Position numbers and translations under genes: made by a program. From Plotosus lineatus (lineage: Eukaryota > Chordata > Actinopteri > Siluriformes > Plotosidae), in assembly GCA_024760905.1 (NCBI GenBank), contig CM045733.1, positions 20,626,001 through 20,690,000 on the forward strand: a stretch of 64,000 nt of DNA, in the 5' to 3' direction. Numbering within the stretch: position 1 is the stretch's first letter; each line of letters starts with the position of its first letter. Shown here piece after piece: positions 22,651-33,502 of the stretch. The notes under the pieces were generated by a model. It ran no database searches. It worked only from the letters and a program-made list of their open reading frames with translations, and was not told where the DNA came from.

Positions 22651-24044
22651 CTCCACCCTTTGGCTCTATGGATATCTGAAGTGTTCCCTTGGGGAAACTA
22701 TACTTCGATATTTTCCTTGGCTTCAGTTCATAATTTTATATAGACCACATCAGAGCCATGATTGTACATTTTATTTTATAAATACGATACTTCCTATTTC
22801 TTTTGTTTATGATTAGCTTTAATGTATACGAGTGGAATCTATACTTGTAAATGCTATTACTGTATACACAAAATTGCTGCTTGTACACAGGAAATCAGAG
22901 GAAGGCCTCCACCCTTTCCTGTTTCAGAAAAGCTTTAAGTTTAACACTACTTCCAAAATGGATGAACACACACCTATTCACAGCACATTTCAACATATCA
23001 CCAATTAACCACCCTTTTAAAGCGAGTCATGTGACATCTCCAGAATTCAAATACCGGTGTATGGTAGATATTGTACAAATAAATAAATAAACAAAGGATA
23101 TGTTCTCTTTAGACAACAGGAGAGAAACAAATTAAAGTTTTAATACTGTAAATTAAAGTCAGAATAAAAGTTAGAGTTTTAATAAATTAGGGTCAGGGCT
23201 GCTCTTATAAAACCTTAATCACCATCTGACCAATCACATTCAAGATTTCAAAAGTACAAGGCTGGCTTATTTTTAGCGATTGTAAAATTGCAGCTACAAA
23301 GTTCAGAAACTGAAGAATCAGAAAGAGATGAAAAGGATATACAAATATGGTTATAACTCATTGTCTAGGCCACATCGTAGCAGATCAGGTCAGGGTTGAC
23401 TGTGTGGGTGTGTGTAGGCAGTTGCCATTTTGTAGTCGGTGGGATGAAAACTGACTGACTGTGCTTTCTGCTGTATGATACATTCTGGGATTTGATGCTC
23501 CCGATCTGCTAGCATGCATATTTATATATGATGTGCATTCATAAGATATGATGAAATGTTTTTTTGTTGTACAAGTTTCAAATATAATATGTGATATCGT
23601 TATTGTTTGCCGATCATGGATGTGGAAATCTGAGGCGAGGTGCAGTTTAAAATATTTCTAAGCAGGTTGTTGGTTATTTCACCACTGCACTATCGCTGTT
23701 CACTGCATCACTGTTGCAGAGATAGAAATCCGCCTGGAAAAAAAAAAGATTTCAGTGTGCGTCTCTTTGAGGACTCTCGCTACGCTCCAATTCTACTCTG
23801 AATGTGGAAGGCAGGGTTAGGCCCTGAAATGTTTAGTGAAAATGCAAAAAAAAAAAAATAAATAAAAAAAATTGAAGCAACTTTTAAGAAGAGGAAAAAA
23901 TATTTATTTAGTAGATAGATAAAGACTCGGCACAAAAAAATGGAACCATTGACTGCTTTGACATGTTCTGTACAATATGAAGATCCAAACTTGGATGTAC
24001 TTGGATGTACCCTGTGATGTGTTCCACATGCTTGGAAGGCTTAT
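22651..24044. other. Unassigned single-copy-looking block
   Basis: The longest repeat-poor stretch upstream of dock4. No ORF with a recognised domain and no TIR pair found. Confidence 0.45.
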
Positions 24045-24550
24045 TTCTTCTTTCATTCATCTAAGCCACTTATCCTGATTAGGGTCATGGGGAGGCTAAC
24101 GCTCATCTCAGCCAAGTTTGGGAATGGGCTTATATCCCTGACATCTTGTCGGATCATCGCAGGACCAACAAACACATCCATTCACACTCATATCAATGCG
24201 TGATTTGGAACAGCCAATTAGCCTCCTGGCCATGTTTTTGGACTGTGGGAGGAAACTGCAGTGCCCAGAGGTAACCCACGTAAGTATGGGGAGAACATGC
24301 AAATTCCACACAGAAACACCCAGAAATCCAACTCAGGCGCTCTTGCTCTGAGGTGGATGTGTGAACCAGGGATCCCAGATCTCCTCTATTTAGCGGGATT
24401 CCGCTATTTTTCAGCTTCAGGGGCCCTGCGGCCCCCTTGATCCCCAGTTGAAATATTTCATTTTCTCGACTTCTGAACCCATTTCCTCTATTTTTTCTAA
24501 ACCTGGCTGGGATCCCTGGTGTGAACCACTACACCGCTGTGCCACTCAGT
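24045..24550 (-). mobile_element. SINE family B interrupted by a hAT MITE
   Basis: Minus strand: tail (AAGCCACTTATCCTGATTAG), middle (TGGAACAGCCAATTAGCCTC), then the head split by the 24367-24518 insert and resumed as GTGTGAACCACTACACCGCT. Confidence 0.85.
24367..24518. mobile_element. 152-bp hAT-type MITE within a SINE
   Basis: CAGGGATCCCAGATCTCCTC to GGCTGGGATCCCTG with perfect 8-bp duplications GTGTGAAC (24359-24366 and 24519-24526). The pre-insertion SINE sequence can be read across it. Confidence 0.92.
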
Positions 24551-24580
24551 TTGAAAGATATAGTCACATTTTTTTTAATA

Positions 24581-25158
24581 CAGACGCTCCTCGACTTACG
24601 TTTTAGTTACGTTCCGAACAGCCGAACGTAAGGTGAAAAAGAAAAACGTAAGTTGTTACTGTACGTTCCAGTGACGTATGACCGTTCATACTGTACTATA
24701 CATTCATAAATATCTCATAAAACACCCTTAAATCAATTATTATAAACATAACATTGTAAAATAATATCAACATTCATTTCAAATAAATTAAATTCAAGCA
24801 AAATAATTTCAAATAAATACATTTTAATCAACGTCACTGTTTTAATCAACTTAAAACAGTGTAAACACAAAGATCACGGAGAAGACGTCTTAACACAAGG
24901 GTAACACGCGGTGAACCAGGAAGAAGCAGGGCACGTTCAGTCTGTCGTTTGTCAACAATGAACGACGCAGCGCCATGTAAACAATGGATGCAGCGTCATG
25001 CGTGAGTAGTATACTACATCTATGTTCTACGTAAGAACGTCTCATGCTACGGAGAGCGCGCTAATCTCAAAATAACTTACAAAAAAATTTTTTTTTACAA
25101 CAAACGTAAAATCGAAAAAAAAACGTAAGGCGAATAAATGTAAAGTGTGGAGCGTCTG
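24581..25158. mobile_element. Tigger-like MITE (CAGACGCTCCCC family)
   Basis: Starts CAGACGCTCCTCGACTTACG, ends AAAGTGTGGAGCGTCTG, TA on both sides (24579-24580 and 25159-25160). Interior homologous to the 14.9 and 55.5 kb copies (AAACACAAAGATCACGGAGA). The transposase start seen at 15.3 kb is deleted here. Confidence 0.88.
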
Positions 25159-25702
25159 TATATAAATACTGTATTAATCCTGTAAGAGAAATGATTTCCT
25201 TTGTATTTAACCCTTCCAAAGTGAGCACACACGTAAACAGTGAGCGTACACACACATGCAGCAGTTGACTATCACACACATTGAGGGTTTAAGAGCAGTT
25301 GGGGGTTTCAGTGCCTTGTTCAAGGGCACTTCAGCCATTTATGTGAAGGTGCTGCTCACGCCCACTCTGCCACACTTTTTTTTTCCCGTGACCTTTCGGT
25401 CTAACCTCTGAAGCTACGGCTGCTCCTTTATCTATATTTGCAGCCCCCGGTCTTCCTTATGGTTTTACTTTCATGTACCTTTATGTGTGTCTCATGTCAG
25501 ATTGAATCACTGGAATCGAAGATCCATCAAAGAATCAACTTAACGAGACCATTTATTGCTGATGCTGTTGTTAGGTGAACCTCATAACGTCACAATAAAA
25601 TCCACATCTTCTTTTTCTCAAAAGATAAGAAATGTTATTGCTCATCTGCAGTATGCTGTGCTTGCAGTTTTTTGTGTGTGTTTGCAGGACTGTCTTTCAG
25701 AT
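25159..25702. other. Mostly unassigned, with a degenerate tRNA-like repeat
   Basis: 25300-25430 (CAGTGCCTTGTTCAAGGGCA, CCGTGACCTTTCGGTCTAAC) resembles an old SINE body common in fish genomes. The rest is unassigned. Confidence 0.45.
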
Positions 25703-26300
25703 GGCTCAGCAGGGTGGCGTGGTGTGTAGGACGTCTGCCTCACAACAAGAAGGTACTTGGTTTTGAGTCCTTGGCTGAGCGAGGGCATTTCTGAGTAGAG
25801 TTTGCATGTTCTCCCTGTGCTTGTGTGTGTTTCCTCCCACAGTCCAGAAACGTGAAATTTAGGATACGTAATTCCAAATTGCCCCCACATATGGATGTGA
25901 GCCCCCAGTGCAGCTAACTGGGTTATCAAAGGCCGGCTATGTCTCTCACTGTCTATGGTGTGAGGTTCATGTAAAAGAACCATTGCTGACTTTTGACAAG
26001 AGTAGACTGCATAGCTGTTAGCGGGTTTCTGCCCTGTGATGGTCAGGCGAGCTGTTTAGGGTGTACTCTGCCCTTGCCTGGAGTCAGCTGGGATGGGTGC
26101 CAGCCTCCTTGTGACTCTAGTTAGGATTAAGCAGTTACAGAAGATGAATGACTGAATGAATGTGGATGTGAGTGGTTGTATGTGTTGCCCTGTGATGGTC
26201 TGTGTGTACCTCATCTTCTCCCAATGTCAAATGAGATAGGCTCCCGAAAATCCTAGTAGGATTAAATGCTTCCTACAAGTCAATGAGAGTGAATGAGTCG
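25703..26300 (+). mobile_element. SINE family B split by a family A SINE
   Basis: The B head and middle run to ATATGGATGTGAG (25901). B resumes at 26163 (TGGATGTGAGTGGTTGTATG) and ends in TAGGATTAAATGCTTCC and GAATGAGTC. Confidence 0.88.
25902..26162 (+). mobile_element. 5'-truncated SINE family A (tail type 1) inserted in family B
   Basis: Starts CCCCCAGTGCAGCTAACTGG and ends TTAGGATTAAGCAGTTACAG then GAATGACTGAATGAATG. A 10-bp duplication TGGATGTGAG (25892-25901 and 26163-26172) proves insertion into the older SINE. Confidence 0.9.
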
Positions 26301-26795
26301 CTTTCAAATGAGCCAATAAGCAACCCTAAGCCCTGCCATTTCAACTTCATCATCATCATCATCATCATCATCATGGAATATTATCTCAGAAAATGTAAAT
26401 GGTGAGAATTTAATGATGTCATTTGAATTGTGCCAAGAATTACACATATGATTGCCAATTTAAAAAGTTATTTTTGAAATCAAGAAAATCACAGTTTGTG
26501 GAACTGTTGAAATAGAAGTTTGGGAAAGTACATACAGTAATTATAATAGCAAAAGTGACATCACAGCAACCGCCTACAGCTAGTCCTGCATGCTAGCTGC
26601 AGCTCTCAACATGGCCAGCCTTGAAATAATTTTCACATCTATTAATACTGTTCCATGTGGATGGCCATGATTTGGTTGACAAAGTACAGCCTGCAAGTTG
26701 AGAAATGTAATTTATCAACTACTTAAAGTTTCACATCAAACTGTGTTACATCAAACTGAGAATTCCTGATTTGCAAAATTTTTTGGGGGGGGATA
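26301..26795. other. Unassigned sequence with (CAT)n
   Basis: (CAT)n at 26346-26374. No gene recognised. Confidence 0.4.
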
Positions 26796-26796
26796 A

Positions 26797-26879
<83 letters not shown>
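26796..26879. repeat. Poly-A followed by (TA)n
   Basis: About 18 A then 32 TA units, abutting a Tigger-like fragment. Confidence 0.95.
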
Positions 26880-26882
<3 letters not shown>

Positions 26883-27101
26883 GTGGTAGCTCACCTTATG
26901 AAATTAATCCTTTACAGAGCTTTTTTCGTAACCTGCATTTTTCGTAAATTGAACCACATTTTACATGTAAAACACGTGATTCGTACCAAAGCTCCCAATA
27001 CTACCCTCTAAACCCTTTAAAAATTATAAAAGCATATCTTTTAAGACCTCACTCTGCTTCAATATCATACTAATGGTAGACGGGTTTGGCCATACACACA
27101 C
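26880..27101. mobile_element. Tigger-like MITE fragment (CAGTGGTACCTCACC family)
   Basis: GCAGTGGTAGCTCACCTTAT, ACATTTTACATGTAAAACAC and AATGGTAGACGGGTTTGGCC match the element at 49,533-49,865 in reverse orientation. The far end is lost at the junction with the next element. Confidence 0.75.
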
Positions 27102-27267
27102 TCCCCGACTTATAATCATTCGTTTTACGGTTTTAGAAAAAAAATGTTTTTTAATGTCAAATTCTGAGTTTAGTGTGCTTTCTGTAGTACGAGATATACC
27201 TACGTAGTACGTTGATGTAATACGCTACTTTCGCATGATGCTGTGTCCATTGTTTACAAACGACCAA
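27102..27267. mobile_element. Tigger-like MITE fragment (CAGACGCTCCCC family)
   Basis: CACTCCCCGACTTATAATCA and CCTACGTAGTACGTTGATGT are diagnostic of the family. Only one half is present; the other side was replaced by a SINE. Confidence 0.75.
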
Positions 27268-27617
27268 ATTATTCATTCATTCATTCATTCATTTTCTGAA
27301 CTGCTTAATTCTAATTCGGTCACCGGGAGGCTAATGCCCATCTCCGCTGACTTTGTACAAGGCCGGGGCACACCCTGGACAGCTTGCCAGGCCATTGTAG
27401 GGCAAAAACTCATGATCAGCAGTCCAGTGGCCTACTCTTTATGAAAGACCACAATGGTTCTTTTACATGCCTCTCACCACAGCCAGTGAGAGACATGATT
27501 GGATTTTGATAATCCAGTTAGCTGCACTGGGGGGGAACAACAATTTGGTGATAGTGGGCTGCCGAACCCCCCTTGGCTGAGAAACTCAGCACCCTACCAC
27601 CAGGCCACCACTGCCCC
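27268..27617 (-). mobile_element. SINE family A, full length, tail type 1
   Basis: Minus strand, from ATTCATTCATTCATTCATTT and CTGAACTGCTTAATTCTAAT to the head ending CAGGCCACCACTGCCCC. Confidence 0.85.
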
Positions 27618-27659
27618 AAAGAATTATTGTGGTTATATTTTAAAATTTAAAAAGAGTTT

Positions 27660-27920
27660 TCACTCAGGTTTCTTCTCAAAACCCAAAAACATGCACAGTA
27701 GGCTAGTTGGCGGTTCCACATATGTCATATGTCCACATATGCGGTTCCACATATCCACTCATACCTAGGTATGAGTGTGAAGGGTTGTATGAGTGTTGTC
27801 TCTGCAATAGCCTGGTGAGCTGTCTAGAATGTACCCTGCCATTACCAGAGTCGGCTGAGATGGATGCCAGTCTCCCCGCGACCCTAATTAGGATTAAGCA
27901 GGTTAGAAAATGAATGAAGT
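27660..27920 (+). mobile_element. SINE family B, 5'-truncated, with internal duplication
   Basis: AACCCAAAAACATGCACAGT to GACCCTAATTAGGATTAAGC. The stretch GCGGTTCCACATAT occurs twice (about 27710 and 27740), a local duplication. Confidence 0.78.
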
Positions 27921-28948
27921 GTTTTTTTTTTTTTTTTTTTTTTTTTCTGCACATTGTAAAACTGTTTTCGTTTGCCAAAAATACTCTGTGCCACTGATAT
28001 AAGGATTGTGTGATCAGTATTTTCAGCTCTGTGAGGATGGATAAGCTTGGGCTTCTTTTCTGATTTAAAAATGTCCGGCTTTGATTTTGTAAGAAATAAG
28101 GATTTAACCTAAATATATATTAGATGACTAGGAGCAGTACAGATATTAATTCAAATATTTCAGATTTGGGGTGTTTTTTTAAAAAAAATGAAAATGTGGT
28201 GGACTGTGTTTTCTAAATTATAGACAGCTTCCATTGCAAAAAAAAACCTGACATATTCTTATTATGATTCACATCCCACCCATTGCTGGTGATTTGTTTT
28301 CCTGTCCAATCCTAGTCACGTGATGAACGGTGAAATTGACTCTGGTCCCTTGGGAATTCCCCTGAAATCTCCTGACCAACAGGAGACAAAAAATTAGCCT
28401 CCCCTAAGACATATTTCCATGCTGCTGATAGAAATAACTTAAAGGGATATTTACAGAGGAAGTGAAGCAATGCGAAATAACATTTTCCTCAAATACTGTA
28501 TGTTGTTATTGTAGGGTAACGGGATTAGTCATCCTGACAACCACAATTTGAGCGTAATATATTACATTTAATCGAAAGAGCTTATTTTAAAATAAATTAT
28601 GATAAAAAGCACTAAACTGGGCAATTTTATCTTGTGGGTTCCTTGCATTGGCTGAACCAATGCAGAGCAACAATCCCCCCCCCCTGAAGTGACGTGAACT
28701 CGTTAGACCTGGCTGTCCAGTGCAAAGTAAACAATCAGTGAGTGACATTTGAGGAGATAAAACTCCCTGCATAATAAAGGCTCTTACTCTTTACTGGTTC
28801 CTATTGGCGAGGTGCTGCTCTGTACCAATGGCATCCTTTTACTTTTTATGAAAGAATTTCATAAGAACAGCATCTGGGGTCAAGTATACACATGTTGTTT
28901 GCTGTTTGTTCTGTACTATTTTGCCCATCCTTTCATTATAACATTCAT
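27921..28948. other. Unassigned sequence with promoter-like motifs
   Basis: Poly-T at 27921-27946, otherwise repeat-poor. Holds a double CCAAT palindrome (28645-28663), a CACGTG E-box (28318-28323), a TGACGTGA CRE-like site near 28690, and ATTGGC near 28804. No ORF supports a gene. Confidence 0.45.
28645..28663. promoter_or_regulatory. Inverted CCAAT-box pair
   Basis: GCATTGG CTGAA CCAATGC: two 7-bp arms, each containing CCAAT on one strand. NF-Y binds CCAAT, so a regulatory role is possible but unproven; chance cannot be excluded. Confidence 0.35.
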
Positions 28949-29088
28949 TCATTCATTCATTCACTTGCTGAGTTGAATAACCTGACTCGGTTCGCAGAGA
29001 AGCTGGAGCCTATCTCAGCCAACTCTGGGTGAAGGGGGGGGGGGGGGGGATATATACCCTGAATATTTTGCCTGCACCTTGCAGTGCA

Positions 29089-29129
<41 letters not shown>

Positions 29130-29322
29130 TAGGGGCAATTTGAACATTCAGTTATTCTAATGTGTACGTCTTCGAACTGTTGGTGGAAACCAGAGTACCT
29201 GACGGAAACCCACGCAAGCACAGGAAGAACATGAGAACACACAGACGCTCGCCGAGCCTGGGAGTCGAACCCAGGACCTTCTTGCTGCAAGGCAGATGTG
29301 CTATCCACTATACCACCTTCAT
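28949..29322 (-). mobile_element. SINE family B copy with poly-G and (CA)n expansions
   Basis: Minus strand. Tail (ATTCATTCATTCATTCACTT), a G-run at 29034-29050, (CA)n at 29093-29127, and the head (GGGAGTCGAACCCAGGACCT ... CCACTATACCACC). Both simple repeats lie at fixed weak spots of the SINE. Confidence 0.85.
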
Positions 29323-29734
29323 TATAAGAAGAAGTACTGTACAGTATTATATTATATTATATTCTTGTGGAAATAATTTGGAATCGTCTCATAAACATTG
29401 TAAACCATGTATGATGTTTGTTGTTTGCCGTCTGTTTAGTCCTAAAAACGGAGTTTATAATTCAGCACATCTCCACTGCACCAGCTATTCTTAATCCGCT
29501 ATAAATAGCTGTTCCCAGAACAGCCTCTTGTTTTCTTCTTCTTCTGAAGTTATTATGACATAAAACACAGCCTGTGATCGGAAAGGGTAAAGTGTTATAT
29601 TCTGAAGACTTCCTGACCATTACGAACTTCTGGCTCTGGAATCTCCTATAAGTGCCACATTTAATTCTCCTTCCAGAAAAATTCACCATATAAACAATCA
29701 TATATATTCTTTTGCACAAGTAGCATATGTTTCA
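29323..29734. other. Unassigned sequence
   Basis: No gene or repeat recognised. Confidence 0.4.
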
Positions 29735-30070
29735 GTTACTCATTTTCCAAACTGCTTAATCATAAAAGAGCAGCCATAGGGCCGGTGTCTGTCTCAGCCA
29801 ACATTGAGTGAAGACAGAGTAAACCCTGAACAGTTCGCCAGAGTGTCACAGGGCAACACACACAATAGTTAACACTCAGGCCCAATTGGAAACAGCCATT
29901 TCGCCAAATGTGCATGCATTTGGACAGTGGGAGGAAACCAGAGAACCTGGAGAAAACTCACACAAACACACAGCAACATGCAAACTTCAGACGGAAATAC
30001 CCTTTCTGGGCCCAGGAATTGAACCCAGGACCTTCTTTCTCTGAGGCGGACGTGTTAACCACCATGTCAT
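29735..30070 (-). mobile_element. SINE family B copy
   Basis: CATTTTCCAAACTGCTTAAT to CTTTCTCTGAGGCGGACGTG and CCACCATGTCATCG, minus strand. Confidence 0.85.
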
Positions 30071-30265
30071 CGTATTTTCATCTATTTAATATTAGCTGTT
30101 GGTGGTGCTGGGGTGCTGGAGAGGAGAATCTGACCGATAGTTGAACCTCGGATTCAGGAGGAACAATGTGGTTTTCTTCCTGGCTGTGGCACTCTCGACC
30201 ATCTCTACACACTCTACAGGATCCTGGAGGGGGCATGGAGCTTACCCAATCTGTCCACAAGTGTT

Positions 30266-31010
30266 TTGTGGATTTGGAGAAGGCTTTTGACCATGTCCCT
30301 CAGCCTATCTTGTGGGGCGTGCTTTCGGAGTACGGCGTACCGGACACATCGCTATGGGCCATTCGGTCTCTGTATTGGCAGAGCTTGGTCCGCATTGGGA
30401 AGAACAGGTCAAATTTGCCAAGGCTGTCCTTTGTCACAGATTCTGTTCATAATTTTCATAGACAGAATTTCTAGGCGCAGCCTAGGTGTTGATGGATTCT
30501 GGTTTGGTAGCCATCGGATCTTGTCTCCGTTTTTTGCAGATGCTGTTGTCCTTTTGGCTTGATCAATCCGGGACCTACAGCTCTCATTGGAGCGATTCAC
30601 AGTCAAGTGCAAAGTGTCCGGGATGAAAATCAGCACCTCCAAGTTCGAGGCCATGGTTCTCACTTGGAAAAGGGTGGAATGCATCCTCCAGGTCTGGAAT
30701 GAGGTCCTGCCCCAAGTGAAGGAGTTCAAGTATCTCGGGGTCTTGTTCACGAGTGAGGGACAGCTGGAGTGGGAGATCGACAGGCGAATTGCTGCAGCCG
30801 CTGCTATAAATCGGAAGTTCTACCGGTCCGTCGTGGTGAAGAGGGAGCTGAGCCACAAAGCAAAGCTCTCAATTTACTGTTTGATCTACATTCCAACCGT
30901 CACCTATGGTGGCAAGCTTTGGGTAGTGACCGAAAAAACAAGATCACGATACAAGCAGTTGAAATGAGCTTCCTTTGCCGGGTGGATAAGGAGATATTAG
31001 AGATAAGGTG
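30266..31010 (+). pseudogene. Rex3-like reverse transcriptase, frameshifted
   Basis: Recognisable blocks in shifting frames: FVDLEKAFDHV (motif A), a GVLSEYGVPD region, LSQILFIIFIDRISRRSLGV, then FADAVVLLA where FADD is expected, a TGA after LLA, SIRDLQLSLERFTVKC, EFKYLGVLFTSEG, RSVVVKRELSHKAKLSIY and YGGKLWVVTEK. Reverse transcriptase uses the two Asp of FADD; the second is Ala here. With the internal stop and frameshifts this copy cannot be active. Confidence 0.87.
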
Positions 31011-31140
31011 AGAAACTCAGCCATGCGGGGAGAGCTTGGAGTAGAGCCTCTGCTTCTCCGTATTGAGACGAGTCAGTTGAGGTGGCTTGAACATCTGGTT
31101 AGAATGCCTCCCGAACGCCTCCCTGGTGTGGTGTTTAGGG

Positions 31141-31521
31141 CATGTCCAACTGGGAAGAGACCCTGGGGTTGACATAGAACACAGCTGAAGGGATCATGTC
31201 TCTTGGCTGGTCTGGGAATGCTTCGATGTCTCAGGGCATGTCCAACTGGGAAGAGACCCTGGGGTTGACATAGAACACGCTGGAGGGATCATGTCTCTTG
31301 GCTGGTCTGGGAATGCTTCGATGTCTCAGGGCATGTCCAACTGGGAAGAGACCCTTGGGTTGACATAGAACACGCTGGAGGGATTATGTCTCTTGGCTGG
31401 TTTGGGAATGCTTCGATGTCTCAGGGCATGTCCAACTGGGAAGAGACCCTGGGGTCGACATAGAACACGCTGGAGGGATTATGTCTCTTGGCTGGTCTGG
31501 GAATGCTTCAATGTCTCCCCG
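31141..31521 (+). repeat. Four tandem copies of a 95-bp unit inside the Rex3-like ORF
   Basis: Each unit begins CATGTCCAACTGGGAAGAGA and ends near GCTTCGATGTCTCAGGG; starts are at 31141, 31237, 31332 and 31427. The units differ at only a few positions, so the array is recent. Because 95 is not a multiple of three, the repeat shifts frame at each step. Single-copy in the normal element (ACPTGKRP... to ...MSP). Confidence 0.93.
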
Positions 31522-31645
31522 GAAGAGCTGGAGGAAGTGGCTGGGGACAGGGTCATCTGGACCTCATTGTTTAGGCTGCTGCCCCCACCACCCGACCCCA
31601 GAATAAGTGGAAGAAGATGATGATGCTGATGGATGATGATGATGA

Positions 31646-32194
31646 TGATGTGGGGCATCTTTACAAAACAGCTATAAAGATTATGATAAGTACGAGCTCA
31701 TCAATATATCATGGCAGGCACTGTGATGCTATTGCAGTGCATTTATTATGGCCGACTTTCTCATTTTGCTACCCTGTCTTTATTCTCCATTGATGTGTGC
31801 AGTTGTATTCCCAAAGCTCTGCACTCAGACAGCATGCCAGCTCATGCACGTAGGACATTTGATAGAGGTGACCGCGGCATCACTCCGTCTGTTTGGTTGT
31901 CTGTTCATGAGGGATTAAACTGCTATGATATAAGTAGTCGAGTCTGTACAGCAACTGAAACAGCATCGTTGCAAAGACGGAAAAAAAACAGGGATCTTCA
32001 CTATGATAATGACTCTGACCTCAATTCTCTTCACAGCAGCGAGCATCCACAATGACACAGTATCGGTACTCCTGCTGAATGTGTGTATGTGTTTGCAGTT
32101 GACTGAGAGAAAATAACAGTATTTTGGAGATCATTTATTTTTAATTTTTTATTCATTTGGTGATTTTGTGATTTTTATATTTCGTCATTCGTAC
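31646..32194. other. Unassigned sequence with an unexplained ORF
   Basis: The ORF at 31711-32055 (114 codons, + strand) has no recognised domain; its second half is rich in charged residues (RRKKNRD). No promoter or splice evidence. Probably non-coding. Confidence 0.35.
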
Positions 32195-32515
32195 TCTCAG
32201 TGTTTACTCACTCGCGAGCCAAACCGTTTAATCCTACTAGACTTGCATGTGGTTGGAGCCTATCTGAGTTGACATTGACATTGGGCAAAATCTGGGTGCA
32301 CCTTGAGTTCTGTGAGTTTCTTCAGTGCACTCTCTGGTTCTGCCCCACAGTCCAAAGCCATGCACATTGTGCTAACTGGCTGTTCCAAGTCGAAGAATCG
32401 TGTGTGTGTGTGTTGCCCTTTAAATTTTTCTTCAGCTGTTCAGGGTAGGTGTACCCTACCTTTGCCCACTGTCGGCTGAGATAGGCTCCAGCCCCCACCT
32501 TGCTTATTACGCTTA
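32195..32515. mobile_element. Rearranged SINE family B (tail inverted relative to body)
   Basis: 32200-32300 reads as a minus-strand tail (AACCGTTTAATCCTACTAGA), then 32310-32515 as plus-strand body and tail (CAGTCCAAAGCCATGCACAT, TCGGCTGAGATAGGCTCCAG). Two fragments joined head to head or an internal inversion. Confidence 0.6.
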
Positions 32516-32692
32516 TGTAAGGTGTACCATTTAGAAGAAAGTCAGTAGACCCATGTGAATCACTAATTTTTGTGATGGAACATTCATAAACACATGTTTA
32601 CATGCAGTCTTTATGTAAATACCAGCGCATGCATGGGAAACACATTGCCTGATTTTGGCATTTTTCCTCATTGCAGGTGTCACTGTAAAAGA
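32516..32692. other. Short unassigned spacer
   Basis: Nothing recognised. Confidence 0.4.
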
Positions 32693-33086
32693 TAAAGTCC
32701 GTTGGGCTTTTTTTACACCATAGCAGCTAATCAGACCAGTGCTTATCCCCGATTTCCATAGCGTGAAGTGAAAAGGTAAAAGGTAAGTCTGTTGGGCTTT
32801 TTTTACACCCGAGCCTCGTGGCTCATCAGGCCGGTGCTTATCCCCAGTTTCCGTAGCGTGAAGCGACTAGGAGTTCAACTCCCCCTGGAGGGGACGCTAG
32901 TCCATTGCAGGTTACCTTCCCAGTATATTTTACTGGTACCCATTTATACTGCTGGGTGAACAGAGGCACACTTGTGGTTGAGACCTTGCCCAGGGGTCTT
33001 AGCACAGTGAGAGTCTCAGTGGGAGTCGAACTCACAACCTCCCGATCATGAGCGCAGCACCCTAACCACTACGCCACCGGCCCCAC
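32693..33086 (-). mobile_element. SINE family C with duplicated 3' end
   Basis: Minus-strand copy; head at 33086 (CCTAACCACTACGCCACCGG) and CCCATTTATACTGCTGGGTG in the body. The terminal block TTGGGCTTTTTTTACACC...CCATAGCGTGAAG occurs twice (32702-32766 and 32790-32862), a tandem copy of the last ~80 bp. Confidence 0.85.
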
Positions 33087-33440
33087 CAATTGAGGGTAAA
33101 GCGCCTTGCTTAAGGGCCCATCAGTGGTGATCGTGGGGATTGAACCGCTGACCTTCATATCGCGTTAATCACTAAGCAACCATGGCCTGGAGTGCACGTT
33201 CTCCCTGTGCTTGTGTGGGTTCTCTCTGGGTACTCTGGTTTACTCCCACAGTCCAAACACATGCATATCAGTACAATTGGTAGCTCCAAACTGCCCATAG
33301 ATGTGGATGTGAGTATGGCTGTATGTGTGTTGGCCCTGTAATGGTCTGTTCAGTGGACCAGGTGTTGGCCCAGTGTCGAATGAGACCTCATGGTCGGATT
33401 GAGCGCCAAGCAGCTTCAGAAAATGTGGAGTGAGTGAGCG
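33087..33440 (+). mobile_element. Degenerate tRNA-like repeat and SINE family B fragment
   Basis: 33087-33186 is an old tRNA-like segment in reverse (GGGGATTGAACCGCTGACCT). 33187-33440 is a plus-strand family B body (CTCCCTGTGCTTGTGTGGGT, CAGTCCAAACACATGCATAT) with an eroded tail. It ends about 50 bp before the dock4 promoter. Confidence 0.65.
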
Positions 33441-33502
33441 CCAGTGTTTTAATGCCACAGCCTTTCGTCACTTTTCTTGTTTGGGTTCGCAAACGTCATT
33501 GC

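Larger units (their letters stand above)
30098..31645 (+). mobile_element. Rex3-like LINE, 5'-truncated, ending in a GATG-type tail
   Basis: RTE-clade LINE of the Rex3 type. It covers the reverse-transcriptase core to the 3' end. The 5' portion with the endonuclease is missing, as is usual for LINE copies. The 3' end runs into (GAT)n/(GATG)n (31614-31650), the usual simple tail of this group. The C-terminal coding part holds a 95-bp tandem array. Degraded ORFs are described separately. Confidence 0.85.

Noticed and set aside
31141..31521. Possible CRISPR-like regular spacing
   Set aside because: Whole 95-bp units are tandemly repeated without unique spacers, inside a LINE ORF in a vertebrate genome.
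31711..32055. 114-codon ORF as a candidate host exon
   Set aside because: No recognised domain, no convincing splice sites or promoter; kept only as unassigned sequence.
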